The translations under genes were made by a program, and so were the position numbers. Under the pieces are notes generated by a model that was not told where the DNA came from, did no database searches, and saw nothing but the letters and a program-made list of their open reading frames with translations. DNA of 64,000 bases from Coffea arabica (Eukaryota; Streptophyta; Magnoliopsida; Gentianales; Rubiaceae). This document shows positions 38,409 to 50,228 of this stretch, piece after piece; within the stretch, counting starts at the first letter, position 1; each line of letters opens with the position of its first letter. Where the stretch lies: positions 40,324,287-40,388,286 of the forward strand of contig NC_092326.1 in NCBI RefSeq assembly GCF_036785885.1, given 5' to 3'.

Positions 38409-39473
38409 GGGAAAATCGTCCAAAACGTCCCTCACATTTTGTAAAATGACTTTTTTCATCCCTCACTTTTAAAAATGTAAATTTACGTCTCTTATATATT
38501 CACATCGGTCAAATTTAGTCCCTAACTAGGTTTCCGATCATTTTTTTGCCGGATTCCATCATGTGCAAGGCACGTGATCATTTTTTAGGGATAAATTTGT
38601 CAAATTATATTTTGCATAATCTAATTTATTGTCCCTCACATTTCATAAAATAAATTTTTTCGTCCTTTATATTTTATAAAATGATTTTTTTCATCTCTCA
38701 TATTTCATAATATGAATTTCTCCATCCCTCACATTTCAAAAAATGAATAATTGTTAATATGGCTATAGCTTGTTATAGGTAGGACATTAACAATTATTTA
38801 TGTAATTGCGCCCAGCTTGTTGGTTATCTTATCTTTTTGTATGATTCTGACTAATATTTACCAATAGAACCTTAATTTGCATATTCTTATTGTATTTTGA
38901 CAGAAAATAGCTTTATTGGCCAACTGAACAATGAATGCAAAATTTTTTATTATCTAATACCAAATGAAATCAAATGATCGCATATAATACATGCTATTCG
39001 TATTGTTAAGTGAAATCAAATAGACACATACATGTGTTTATGCTATTCGTATTATTAAACGAAATCAAATAAACATATGCATGTGTTTAAAAAAAAATGT
39101 ATTCACACACATAATTAGTGAGGAATGACAAAATTATTTTTTGAAATGTGAGGGATGGAGAAATTCATATTGTGAAATATGAGGGATGAAAAAAGTCATT
39201 TTATAAAATATGAGGGACGAAAAAATTTATTTTATGAAATGTGGGGGACTATAGATAAAATTATGCAAAATATAATTTGATAAATTTACCCATAAAAAAT
39301 GATCACGTGTCTTGCACGAGATGAAATCCTGCAAAAAAAATGATCGAAAACCTAGTTAGGGACTAAATTTGACCGATGTGAATATGTAAGAGACGTAAAA
39401 TTAGAGTTTTAAAAGTGAGGGATGAAAAAAGTTCATTTTACAAAATGTGAGGGTCGTTTTGGACGATTTTCCC
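38409..39473. mobile_element. Mutator-like foldback element (TIR-MULE MITE), 1065 bp
   Basis: Both ends begin GGGAAAATCGTCCAAAACG and the inverted arms run about 342 bp (38409-38750 and 39131-39473) with few mismatches. Flanks TCAACATTA (38400-38408) and TTAACATTA (39474-39482) match at 8 of 9, the 9 bp duplication typical of Mutator-like elements. The arms contain internal subrepeats of ccctcacattt/aaaatga. The 380 bp middle has no coding capacity. Confidence 0.88.
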
Positions 39474-40466
39474 TTAACATTATAACTCAGACGTGGATTG
39501 TTAAACCCTTATTATATTCAACAGTTGATTGGTTATTTTAGTGCATGATAATTGGATTATACGAGTCAATTTCTTGCTGAGGGGTGATATGTGACTGCTT
39601 TTCTTTCTTTTTTTTTAATGAGAAGTTCTAGACTAATGTAGTGGTCATCATGGGATTTGATTGGTCAAAAATTGGTCTGTTAACTTTACTAATTGTCTAC
39701 TATTTGATTGAAGAATTAAAGAATAAAGAGTGACCATACCCCAGTCCTATACCTCACTCTCATTATCAAAGGAAGAAGACTGCCCTCCTACCCCCTCTTT
39801 CTTTTTCATTTTTTTGTTTGTTTTTGATGAATAAAAAAAAAAACCTTTCGTGGATAAATATATATATTGAATGATAAAATTTCTTTTATCTTGAAAACTG
39901 GATATTATTATTATGCTTCTTTTATGTCTCTTAACACTAATGTAATTTTAGGAAACGTAGAAAAGGATGTGCCTATATTGTCTTCTTTTCATATTTTATA
40001 TGCATGGACTTGAAAGCTACAGTACTACTGAATGGTGCTGTCCTTTTCTATTAATTCTAGAGCACAAATTAACCTTTCAACACAGAGCAGATTTAGTGGC
40101 TTACAATTTTTTTTTTTTTTGTTTCCCTTCCAATTATTGAAATTAATATGAATTAGTAACTAGAAATGGATAGCAAAGACAAAATTCCTTTCTTTTTAAA
40201 TTTAGCCAAAAAAATGAATGATTACGAAATTGGATCTTTGTCATGTTCTTACTGTTCTTAAAAACAACTTCTTGCGGAAATCCCATGGCTGAAATTTGTT
40301 ATCCTTACTCGGATGCGAGTCAAAGAATCATCATGGGAGTCACAATGTGAGTGGAAGACAAACTAAAGTACTTTGAAGTGACACTTTTTGTAATCATAAA
40401 ATGAGGCAAGCACGAAATTGGCCAAACTTATATTCCATGAGAAAGCCACGTGAAATGAGAGGATTA

Positions 40467-40467
<1 letters not shown>

Positions 40468-40514
<47 letters not shown>
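40468..40514. repeat. (TA)n microsatellite
   Basis: About 46 bp of uninterrupted ta/at repeats. Confidence 0.95.
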
Positions 40515-40516
<2 letters not shown>

Positions 40517-40559
40517 TTTAACTGTAGTGATAGCATTCTTATAATCTAATATATCATAT

Positions 40560-41150
40560 TTTATAGGAGGGGAGAATCTAAAGAATCTGTGTACGGGGTA
40601 AGAGGAGGAATTTAAAGAGACTGTATAAAATGCTAGCAAATATATAGATGAGATAGATGAATGGGATATTTTGATACCTCCTTGAATTTTTTTCAAAGTA
40701 AATTCAAAGTAGTTAAGGTTCAAACCCCCCTCTCCCGCGCAACGATGATATTTTTATAACATAATCTATTTTATTCTATAGGGAGGAGGAGGCTAAAGAG
40801 ACTGTACAATGGATTAGTAGTTATACAGATTCGATTAGACTAGAAGTGCGCTCTGCCACCTTTTTTAAATTTTTTTCAAAACAGGTGAGATTTGAACCCC
40901 TCCTCTGCAACCATAATTTAATCTATCTCATCCTATAACCCAATTTTTCAGACATCTCTTTTGAATTTATTTCTATATCATAATCTATCATATTTTATGG
41001 AAAAAAAAAAAAGAATCAACAAGTATACAGATTCGACTGGACTAAAGGGATTTTTCGCTGCAGGTGAGATTCAAACTTACGACCTACAATTCAAAAAGAG
41101 ATAAAATCATTTTTTTTAGCGGGCATTGAGCCAAAGCTTGGTGGCTACTA
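40560..41150 (-). mobile_element. Cluster of SINE-related fragments
   Basis: Three stretches each carry an inverse-oriented 3' motif (tataggaggggaga, tatagggaggagg, ttatggaaaa), a phrase like tatacagattcgactggacta, and an inverted B-box-like gttcaaacccc/gatttgaacccc. They look like repeated, degraded insertions of SINEs related to family A. Boundaries are not clear. Confidence 0.4.
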
Positions 41151-43040
41151 AAAGTGTGAAGGTCGGCCTTGTTCTAATTTAAATTGCTCGATTGACCATG
41201 TAAAAGAGAAACTCATCAAAGAAGGAAATAGAATCAGATGGGCGCAGGAAAATGTTAGAATGTGCACGGCAATTGGCACTTGGCAATGGCATGCGTCCTT
41301 TCGTGGTGACGGTGGTGAACGGACGTCCGCGAATGAGGGAGCGACCCATGCCGCATGATACAATTATTATATTGTCGCTACGCCTGTAACGCAACCAACC
41401 CCAACTGACCCTCATTTGGTACTCGGCTTATACAATTAAAAAGTTATTTTGGTTTCCAAACGCGTGTAACATTCGGTTCTAGGACGGCTTCTCATTTTAA
41501 CGTCTAACCAGCTTTAGATCCGCTACTGACTTGATGCTGTACGTGCTGATGTTAGTGTATGTATGTGCTAACTGTGAGTATGGATGCATGGCATGTAATT
41601 TTAATTCAAATTTAAACTTCACTTCTTGCATGTATGTATGACGTACGTTTATACCGGCTAATGCATACGTTGTCGGTGTGTATATAACACTAGTTTAGAA
41701 ATAAAATTTATAAAAAATTTTTTAATATGTTATGCGTATAAAATAAAAATGCGACTATAAATGTGTGTATAGAATATTTTTCAGAAATCGTAAAAGAAAA
41801 ATGCTCAAACGAAACCTTAATTATGCTAGATGTGGGACCCAAACCGCAACCTCGACAAACACCTTGGGCTCGAATTGTATCGAGAAGATTTAAGGTTGTG
41901 TTTGGATTGCATTTTTCATGGAAAAATTACTGTAGCGATTTGATGTATGTGAGGAGAAAAGGTAATAGAGAAACGGGATTACGGAAAACGACGTGATTTT
42001 TTGACGGAAATATACAGAATAGATTTGAGATGCCTAAAAAAGATAGATATGCATGATGCGACCGATTGATGCGAGACCTAAATCAACCTGATGCACTGTG
42101 ATAATAAGTAGTGCTGAACAAACAACAAGGAATGTTTACAATCTACGGACACTGGATTCAATGGCTAATAACTCCGCCCTCTATTTACAAACGATGGATG
42201 TCATCTCAATTCTCCTCTGTCGAGAGCCCTTCTAACACTTGGAAGGTTAATTTCGGCATCAAAGTGATGGGGAGGAAATCCCCCCGCCCTCTATTAATTG
42301 CCTTTTGTTCTTGTCGACCTCCAGGTTAATTAACCATCTGAGAGTAGAAGTCAAAGTATAGCAACAGATAGATATTAGATAGATCGACAAGCAACGTGGT
42401 GGTGATAATAGAACAAGGCAAGAGTTTACTATATTCGTTTCATTGGGTGCAGCTCTACACGTGCTTGTATGTCTTCTCGGAGATGGTGACATCTCCCGAC
42501 TTCTTCCAACTTTAACACGGGGCTTACACGTAGCAGATAAGCAGAATTTGGAAAAAAGACAGTTCGCAGCGCCAGACAGAGTGGACACCAGTGTCAGAAG
42601 CGAAGGTATTTTGTTGCCTCTTTCTTGATGCTAAGAAGATTCTACCTATCATCATCACCAGCATCAGTGGACGATTTTTTTGACGCTGCCTTTCCAAAGT
42701 TGCCCAATCATTCTCATTGGAGATTGAACCAGAAAACCCCCCATCCTCCTCCTCCAACTTCCAACATGGGCGGCGGCAATCCATGAAGTGAACTCCCAAT
42801 CAGCCAGAAACGCCATTAAAACTATACAGCTCGGTCCTACAATGCTGGTGCACTTTTAGTTATAGCTTGGGTCTTGTCCTTGCGTGGATGTGGACCTCAT
42901 CGTGTGTCCTCCTCCTTAAATTTTTTAAATGTGTGTTAGGTGTGTGTATTCTTACACCTTTCTCTCCAAATTAATTAGGCACAATTCACAAGCACCATTG
43001 AATTTACAGATCCTCCTACTATATCACACCAAGACTTGCA

Positions 43041-43388
43041 CTCCCTCTCTTTTTTTATAACTGACGTTTAAGAAATTTGTTCTTAAGTACTTTTATCTGT
43101 TGTTGTATTATTCCCATGTAACATTAATTATTTTTTCACAATTTTGCCATTTTATCTCTCTTTACCAATACAGGACTCTTAATTACTACTCCTAGTAATT
43201 ATTACTTCTCTCTTTGCTTTTGGCCTAGTAAAACAGCACCATTTAATACTCTAGTGAGAGAAAACATAAGTGAATTGGACAATTAATGAGAGTATAAAAG
43301 GAAAGTAGTGTATAGATTTAAACAATGAAAAACTTTTCTTAATTGGTGTGCAAAACCTTAAACGTCAATTATAAAAAAAGGGAGGGAG
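43041..43388 (-). mobile_element. Stowaway-type MITE, copy 2 (inverted)
   Basis: Same 348 bp element as 12145-12492 in the opposite orientation, with CTCCCTCTC and GGGAGGGAG ends. The right flank is TA; the left is CA, presumably a mutated TA. Confidence 0.88.
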
Positions 43389-43689
43389 TATCATAGAAGC
43401 AGAATTATGGACCTCATTGTGAAGCATGCATGCACTTGAAACACAAACTAACTAGGGATTTGGTTCTTCTTGATTAACTCTTTCTCGGGAATATGTTTTT
43501 TTATTCTTTGATTTATATCTGAATTCGCCAAACTTTAATTAGATCATCTATTTGCGCAAGCAACGGTTCCACCTTGATCCGTGCAAAGAAAGTTAGTATT
43601 AATGCTGCACAGATTCTGTACAATAAATACATGCAGAATTTTTTTTTTTTTTTTTCCATACAGGAGCGTTGAACATTAATACACATAAG

Positions 43690-44220
43690 ACTTCTGCTTC
43701 CAATGTTCTATGGCTCAGATAAGCTTTCTGAGAGGGGCAGGGAACTGAATCAGCTCAAGCGTCGCTGCACGATATCCTCCTCATCCCTCTAACGCCGGCA
43801 TTCGCAGGAGCTGCCTGTGGGTCGAAAGAGGTAAGCCAGCGAATGGTGGATAATTTACGGTTGAAGGAGGATGATTTGGTGGTGTCGGATCGTGCTGCTA
43901 TTGAGGGAGAATATGAAAGTTGCATTTACCACTCCCCAGTTTGCTTGTCTACTACAGAAATCTGAATATCTTGTTGTATACCATGACAGTATCAACCACT
44001 GGTGTGCGTACAGACTTTACAATGCCCTCAAGGATTATTATTTACATAGCGGTGGAGAAGCAGTGGTCATCGTTCTTGTCAAAACATCAGAGAGGAAAGA
44101 AGAAGGCAAGATCAGAGGAAGCAGAAGAGGAATGCAGAGTCCGAGGTGGTTCCGAGGTTTATCGAAGATGAAGCAGCGCTACAGATGAGCGAGGAGGAGG
44201 GAGATGACTGGTTTGGTTAA
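43690..44220 (+). pseudogene. Decayed coding-like segment, identity unknown
   Basis: Protein-like phrases appear in successive frames: TPAFAGAACGSKEVSQRM and DNLRLKEDDLVVSDRAAIEG at about 43790-43910, SEYLVVYHDSINHWCAYRL in another frame at about 43950-44020, then EVVPRFIEDEAALQMSEEE and GDDWFG ending in TAA at 44220. Composition looks like once-coding DNA, and no splice sites explain the frame changes. I do not recognise the family. It may be a dead gene copy, or chance. Confidence 0.35.
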
Positions 44221-45300
44221 TTGAGGAAGAATGTTACTCCAGCCATTGAGACTACCATGAGAACGGATATTTTCCAGATTTGGAAGGCTTATCAGTTGCA
44301 TCAGATCGTTCACAGAGTTGGAGATTTAGAAGTAAAAAAGGAGGGGAAAGAAAGAATATGGCTTAGTTCGTTGGCTGTCTTCATATTTTGGCGTGAAGGG
44401 CTGCTGAGACAGAGGATTTTCTTAAGAGCACCACAGTTGTGAATTTACACGTCCCTTAGTAATGAAGTCGCTTTGTCAATTATCCCTCGGATTGGAATGA
44501 CTATAAACCAAAACAATTTAACTAAAAATAAATAAAAAACGAGGACTCAGCCTATGTAACCTAAGGATCTAAATGAGGCTCAGAACTTTTAAATATACAA
44601 TCAAGATCTTTGCAGTAAATACAACAAGGCTGGTAAACATCATGCAACCAATCAAGGATGGCAAGACAATGATAAACAAGTAGCGCAAACCATGCAAGCT
44701 TTGCTTGCTTAGAAGAAAGACCTCACTTTCTTCCTTCCCCTACAAACCTCAGAAACCAGCATGCTAATGCTACACATTCATAGCGCACACAATACTCTGC
44801 ACCTTTTCATCCAACTAAAGGTATTGCCAACCTGTAATTAGCCAAATTCACAATAGCAGAAGCATGTCATACTGAGATAAATAGATATGACAGATGAGCA
44901 CGCACAAATGAACAGAACGCACAGACCAAGAAGCAAGGAAATACAATATTTGCTTTAATGCATGTGGAAACACTAAAGCCATGCATTCAGAAGAAAATTG
45001 ATGTCCAGAAAGCTTTTAACAACTAAGGATACAGAAGAGGATACAGGAGTGGACAAACTGCAACACCTGTCAGAAATCGTACTGCCCCATCATTGAAAAG
45101 CCAAAGAGGAAATGAAAAATCTAACTGGCTGCCTGAAACACTAAACAGGAAATTATCTTTTGTTAATAATAACTTACCAAATTACCAAGAGAGCCACTCA
45201 ATATCTCAAAGATAGTTCAGGAAAGCCATCATGGAAGACATTGAACTGCTTCAAATTATCCAAGCATTGCAGATGTGAATCAATAAAATAGCTGCAAGGT

Positions 45301-48300
45301 TTAAGCATCATCATCATAATCATCATGCGATTCCAAGGGATTATATCTGTCCTCAAACTCTGAACCCGATGTGATATCATTGTGCTTCTTCCTTCTGTCT
45401 CTATTTCTAAGTTCTGAATTACGCCCATCATCCTCTCTTCGGCGAGTCTTTCGCTCAGTTGACTTGCTGCGACTTGTATCTGAGCTTCTGGAGATAGCTG
45501 CCCTAGAACTTTCAGGATCATCTCGGCTCCCTCTATTCCTTGTATAACCATGCAAATGGTAGCCACTTCGCTGTCGATCTGGGCTTCTGGAATAACTCTC
45601 TCTGTCATGTCTTGACCTTTTAGTACTTCTGTTGTCATCTAAACTTTCACCATGCCGCTGAGAAGTACGTTTGTGTTGCTTATAATGTTCAATATACTTA
45701 TCTTCAGAATGTATGGATCCATGAGCATGATTAGAATGTAAAGATGCTCCATAAACATGTTGTTCATTTCTGATCAGCTCAAGTTTTGTTTCACTTTTCC
45801 TAGGCTTAAGAGTATCTGAAGAACTGTTGTGCAGAGAAGAACCTTCGAAAGCCCTTGCTTCTGTGTTTTCACCATCTTTTGGAAAACTATGACCACTGGC
45901 TTGCTTAATTTTATCCATGAATTCATCTATTATATCTCTCATCACCTGAAGGAAGGATAACCAATTTGGCATCGTCAAAGATGGAATGTGTGCAAATGGA
46001 ATACTGTAAAAAGAAACACCACCAAGAAGGCAGTACAAGTAGAAAAGCAACCATCACAGTCAGTGTCATGTCAACACGCAAAAGCCACCCTAGTAGAATA
46101 ACTTAAGCTCACAAAGACAAACCTATCAATTGTTCATTAAGGATAATGCAGTAACTACAACACAAACGAACTTGATTGACGTCAAGTTCGGTTTCAATTC
46201 AAACAAGGAACCTATCAATTTTCCATTAATGATAATGCAATAACTACAACACAAACTAACTTGATTGACGATTTCAATTCAAACGAGGAATGTTTGGAAA
46301 TATTAATTAAATCCTGCTAAAGGATTGTAAACATTAACCCTCAGGTCATGAACACCAGGATCTCCATAGACTTTTAATGAGGGAGGTAGTGAGCCTCAAA
46401 ATGCATCATGTAATCACAAAAGAGTCTATCTAAGACATTTTATCAAAGAAATCTAAACCAAAACTACCATCATGCTGGACCTAATCTGTGCTTTACCTGC
46501 GTTGTTGTTCGTTTCATCTTTTTGCCACGGTAAGACATTCTACGTCGTTTATAATCTCTTTCCTCAGCCAGCAACTCTTCTCTTGTTTTTGCTCTATTTG
46601 GCTCCTGCATATATACTGAGAATATTAAGAAGAAGAATGCACATAAAGAACAGAATAGCTTGTTATCAATAAGCACACACAGAAAGGCATCATGTTGCCA
46701 TAACACTCTTTGCCAAAGTACCAGCAGAAATCCAAATGGTTAGCAAACTTTTTGTTTTAAAAGATAAATTTAACTTGCCTCATCACCAGTAGGGAAGAAC
46801 CAATAAAATGCGCGGGGCTTAAGGGATATTGCAGCATCATTTGTAGTCAAGTTGGAAATTTTCTAAATTTGACTTAATAAAAAGCAGTATTTGAAAAAAA
46901 AAAAAAGTCACTTCCCACTCCCAGAACAAAGAATAATGCAAATAACAGCACAAAAATTATCAGACTCCCAAATGGACTCAAAATTTCATTTAAAACAGAA
47001 CTCCAATGCTTAAAGTTTTTCATGAGATAAACTAAAATGAGGTTCCATATGCAAAAGAAGTTGTCTTGGCCATCAAAGACAATATATGTTATTTGAAATT
47101 CATCTTTTAATTCTGAAAGATCCATCCTTCACATGTCAATATTTATATTACTATAGTTGCAAGGCCTAATATCTTAAAACAATTTAAATTCAATCTACCA
47201 CAGTTATGTTAACTGATAGGCTCATTTAGCCAACTTACCTCGCTATGTGCCTGTTGCCAGAGTACCCCATCATGTTCAATTACAGGTCTATAGTCAGAAC
47301 GTTTCAGCAGCTCCTCATCAGCTCTCCTAGATATGTGTTCATGTTCTACAGCTCTACAAAACAAATCAGCTCCTTAAGAAGCTTCCACATGCAGTTCAAT
47401 GAATAGATTCATTCAAAGAAGACACAAAGAAAAAAGAAGAACAAGATGAGATAAAATGAAAATTGGAATGAAATTTACAGTATTTACTAGCACATACTGT
47501 AAAAACCACAGGGCAAAAATTAGCAACTATATAGACAGCTTCTACCAAGTAGTTATCTAATCATACAACAATATTTTCTATCACCGCAATCTTAAACTAC
47601 CTAGAGAAAATTTGAGATCTGAAAGAATTGAAAATAGTTCCACTACAAAGTCAAGTCTCAAGGATTTTAAGAAACATCAAGTCAAGAACAAAGGTTCTCA
47701 AGCCTCTTTCCGCCTAACGTCAAGATCCATTAGCTACTAAGTGCTAACAAATTTCCATGTTGTCTCACTTGACAAATACGTCTATCAAAAACAACCAAAA
47801 TAAATAACCCATTTGAATAACCAAAGTGAATAACTGTCTGCCACCTCCCAAGTAAATAACCCATGTAATTTCCTAGTTATTTATTCGAGAAAGAGGCAAA
47901 GAACCAGCAAATACAGCAAAATCTTAAGTAGCTAAAACACACATCTACAGCCATGGTCCAAATTAACCAACACTCTAACACATTTACAGCTCCATCCTAT
48001 TTATTATTAGCATCATAAGTTTGACAAAATAGAAAAGCTAATTATTTCAAGCAAATTCACAGCAGCATACCGTTGATATGCAGTAAGTGGCCGTGTATCC
48101 CTTAACATCTTAATTTTCTCTTCAAGCCAAGACCTCTCGTACAATGAAGCAGTAGCAGCAGCTACCTGGGAAGCAAAAATCATGCTGCTTTGAACAGTGT
48201 CATGCAACATGCTATTTCCCTCATTCTTCCCACACTTTTCAACTGGCCCTTCAAGCTTATCATCCAGTTCATTCAATTTAGCGGATTCATTGGATATCTC

Positions 48301-49383
48301 TGCCACAGGGAAAAATGAAGAGCTCAATGCTGAATCCAAAACACATTGTTTGAACATGCCAATAGCCAAAAACTTTCCATCAGTTTCACCATACAACAGA
48401 GCAAGTTGGGAGCCTAACCACATCATTACTTTACTTAAAACCGGACAATGAATCTTATCCTGCCTTTTGCTGCTAATTAAAGAATCCAAAAAACCAATAG
48501 CTTCCCTAGTGACAGCTTTCAAACAAAACCTAAACAATAAGAGTATATGAGGGACCATTGCCAAATCAATAACCACGCCATATTTGGGTGAATTCGCGAT
48601 AATCCATGGGTGCAAAAATGACAAATTACTCTTCCACGACCTCAAAATACATCTAAGCACTCTATATGAATACGAGCAAGGATAATCAACCCACGCCTCA
48701 ATTTCATTCCCAACAGCCCAAATCTCCGAAGGGAGAAGCCTAATGGGCCACACATCAAAACCCTTATCATCTAAACGCCCATTAGCGTGTGTAAAATTAG
48801 CACATTCCGCGGATAAAAACCCGGGCAATGTGAGCATAGGAGGTGGAGAGGATGAAAAATCGTATTTACAAGGAGTAATGACAACTGCCCCAGGACAATT
48901 AGAATAAAAATGACTTTCTTGAGGTGAATTCAAATAGTTTTCTAGCGAAAAGCAGAGTTCGGTAGAGCTAGGATTCTGGAGGGGCTGGGTGAAGGAGTTT
49001 TCCGACGAAGAATGGAGGGTTTTGGGGTAGTTCAGAGAGTGAAGGAGAGCTTGGGGGTCCAGGGGGCTCGGGGATGAGGGGCAAGAGAGGTAGTGCGAGA
49101 AGATGGAGGAAGGGGGAAGGCGGTGGTTAGTGTTAAAAGGGCAAGGGATTAGGGCGCCGGATGGAGGTGAAGGTGGGAGGAGAGAAGCGAGGGAGTTTAG
49201 GGTGGCTTGAGTGTGGTGGAGGAGAGAAGTGAGATTGGAGAGGGCGGTGGGGAGGTCGGGAGCTGCGGTGGTGGTGGTGGTGGAAGGTGGGGGAGGTGGT
49301 GGGGGAGGGTGAAAAGGAGGGAAAGGAGGTGGCGGGTTCATCTTTGGGGAAGACCTGATGGCGGGTTCGGCCGGTAGAGTCAA
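45301..49383 (-). CDS. SNRNP48: U11/U12 small nuclear ribonucleoprotein 48 kDa protein
   Basis: Five minus-strand exons (49383-48071, 47353-47239, 46862-46779, 46604-46497, 45945-45301) give 754 aa. The protein belongs to the U11 snRNP and contacts the 5' splice site of U12-type introns in the minor spliceosome. After a Pro-rich N-terminus comes a CHHC zinc finger, C81-x5-H87-x9-H97-x3-C101 (CPFNTNH, FSHYLSC), the family hallmark. The conserved core includes HISRRADEELLKRSDYRP and PRAFYWFFPTGDEEPNRA. Next come KRRRMSYRGKKMKRTTTQ and VMRDIIDEFMDKIKQ, then an Arg/Ser/Asp-rich tail. Intron 3 has a GC donor (GATGAG|gcaagt) that keeps the frame. A second in-frame start at 49341 (MNPPPPF) is an equally plausible initiation site. 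A SINE sits about 140 bp upstream, and the last intron has an 88 bp duplication. Confidence 0.93.
46123..46290. repeat. Tandem duplication, about 88 bp period
   Basis: acctatcaattgttcattaa... at about 46123 recurs as acctatcaattttccattaa... at about 46210, both followed by gataatgcartaactacaac and cttgattgacg. It lies in the last intron of the U11-48K gene. Confidence 0.8.
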
Positions 49384-49521
49384 ATGTGGTTATATTAGGG
49401 GCGTGGTGGCTTGAATGAATGGGATTGTAGTAGTACTCTCTGCTAGTAATGTGGTACTTTAATTTCTTTACATAAATTAAATTGCAGGACTAATTTCATG
49501 TGCACCGATAAACCGAGTCCC

Positions 49522-49733
49522 GTGCCCCCACGTGGATGGGCTGGTGGTTGGCGCCTCGTCCTCAGGACCGTCAGGTCCTGGGGTCGAACCTCCACAGCAA
49601 CATCGATTCCTCCGTGCATTTAACGTACTAGGTCTGGTTGGGGCGCTGGATCGGGGCGCAGTGGGATTAGTCGGGCCGTCTTTACGAACTTGATCCAAAA
49701 ACCCACTCCGTCAGTAAAAAAAAAAAAAAAAAA
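49522..49733 (+). mobile_element. tRNA-derived SINE with perfect 15 bp TSD
   Basis: A-box-like gatgggctggtggttgg, B box gggtcgaacctcc, GC-rich body, poly(A) tail of about 19. Direct repeat GATAAACCGAGTCCC at 49507-49521 and 49734-49748 is exact. It differs in sequence from family A, with start GTGCCCCCACGTGGATGGG. It lies 139 bp upstream of the U11-48K start codon, in its promoter or 5' UTR. Confidence 0.92.
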
Positions 49734-49827
49734 GATAAACCGAGTCCCTTGGTTTTTTGTACTTTTAACAAGTGACTGCATTTGTCATTTTAATTGGAAG
49801 CTCTTGTAATTCAAAAGTATTAATTTT

Positions 49828-50085
49828 TTTTTCGGAGACGACAACAGTTATATAACTTAATTTACTCTACACTAAGGGGGAGGGGGCGGACTTAAGAAAC
49901 CCCAAGGATAACCCGGAGAGGATTGAACCACCACCGGACCAGGCGGGTACACAACACACCCGTCTGAATTTTTTTAAAACAAATCACTTAAATATAATAT
50001 TTTTTGTGAAGGGCAAGGTTTGAACCCTTAGTTCCCACCCCACCAAGTTAGGTGGTGGCCACCAGCCTTTGTTAAGTCGAATTCT
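49828..50085 (-). mobile_element. SINE, family A-like, inverted and diverged
   Basis: Read on the minus strand: ggctggtggccaccacc, then a B box gggttcaaacc, a diverged AT-rich middle, gtccgccccctcccccttag and the 3' end ctgttgtcgtctccg plus A-run. The 3' half is close to the 24303-24525 copy. No target duplication was found. Confidence 0.65.
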
Positions 50086-50228
50086 CAATGCCAAGCATTT
50101 CAAAAACGAAAGAGTATATAAAGTCGATATTAATGAATATTTTCTACATCTTCCTAAGGTAAGAAGACTGTAGCAAAATTAGATCAGATTATGTTCTCGT
50201 CAACCATTTTAAAGATCATTAAATCTTA

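Larger units (their letters stand above)
36045..45300. other. Long intergenic region, transposon-rich
   Basis: Holds a hAT-like element (36573-37405), a Mutator-like foldback (38409-39473), a (TA)n tract, a cluster of SINE-related fragments (40560-41150), a Stowaway (43041-43388) and a decayed coding-like segment (43690-44220). The stretch near 41890-41960 (gtgtttggattgcattttt) resembles one end of the MITE at 56981. 42.0-43.0 kb holds only short random-looking frames. 44.45-45.3 kb is probably 3' UTR and flank of the U11-48K gene. Confidence 0.5.

Noticed and set aside
42259-42799. Minus-strand frames of 91-109 residues
   Set aside because: Overlapping frames with no conserved motif, splice structure or family resemblance.
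45946-48070. U12-type introns in the U11-48K gene
   Set aside because: None of the donors reads RTATCCTT; all fit U2-type GT or GC donors.
49522-49733. tRNA gene from its A and B boxes
   Set aside because: The boxes are parts of a SINE with a poly(A) tail and target duplications; no cloverleaf can be formed.
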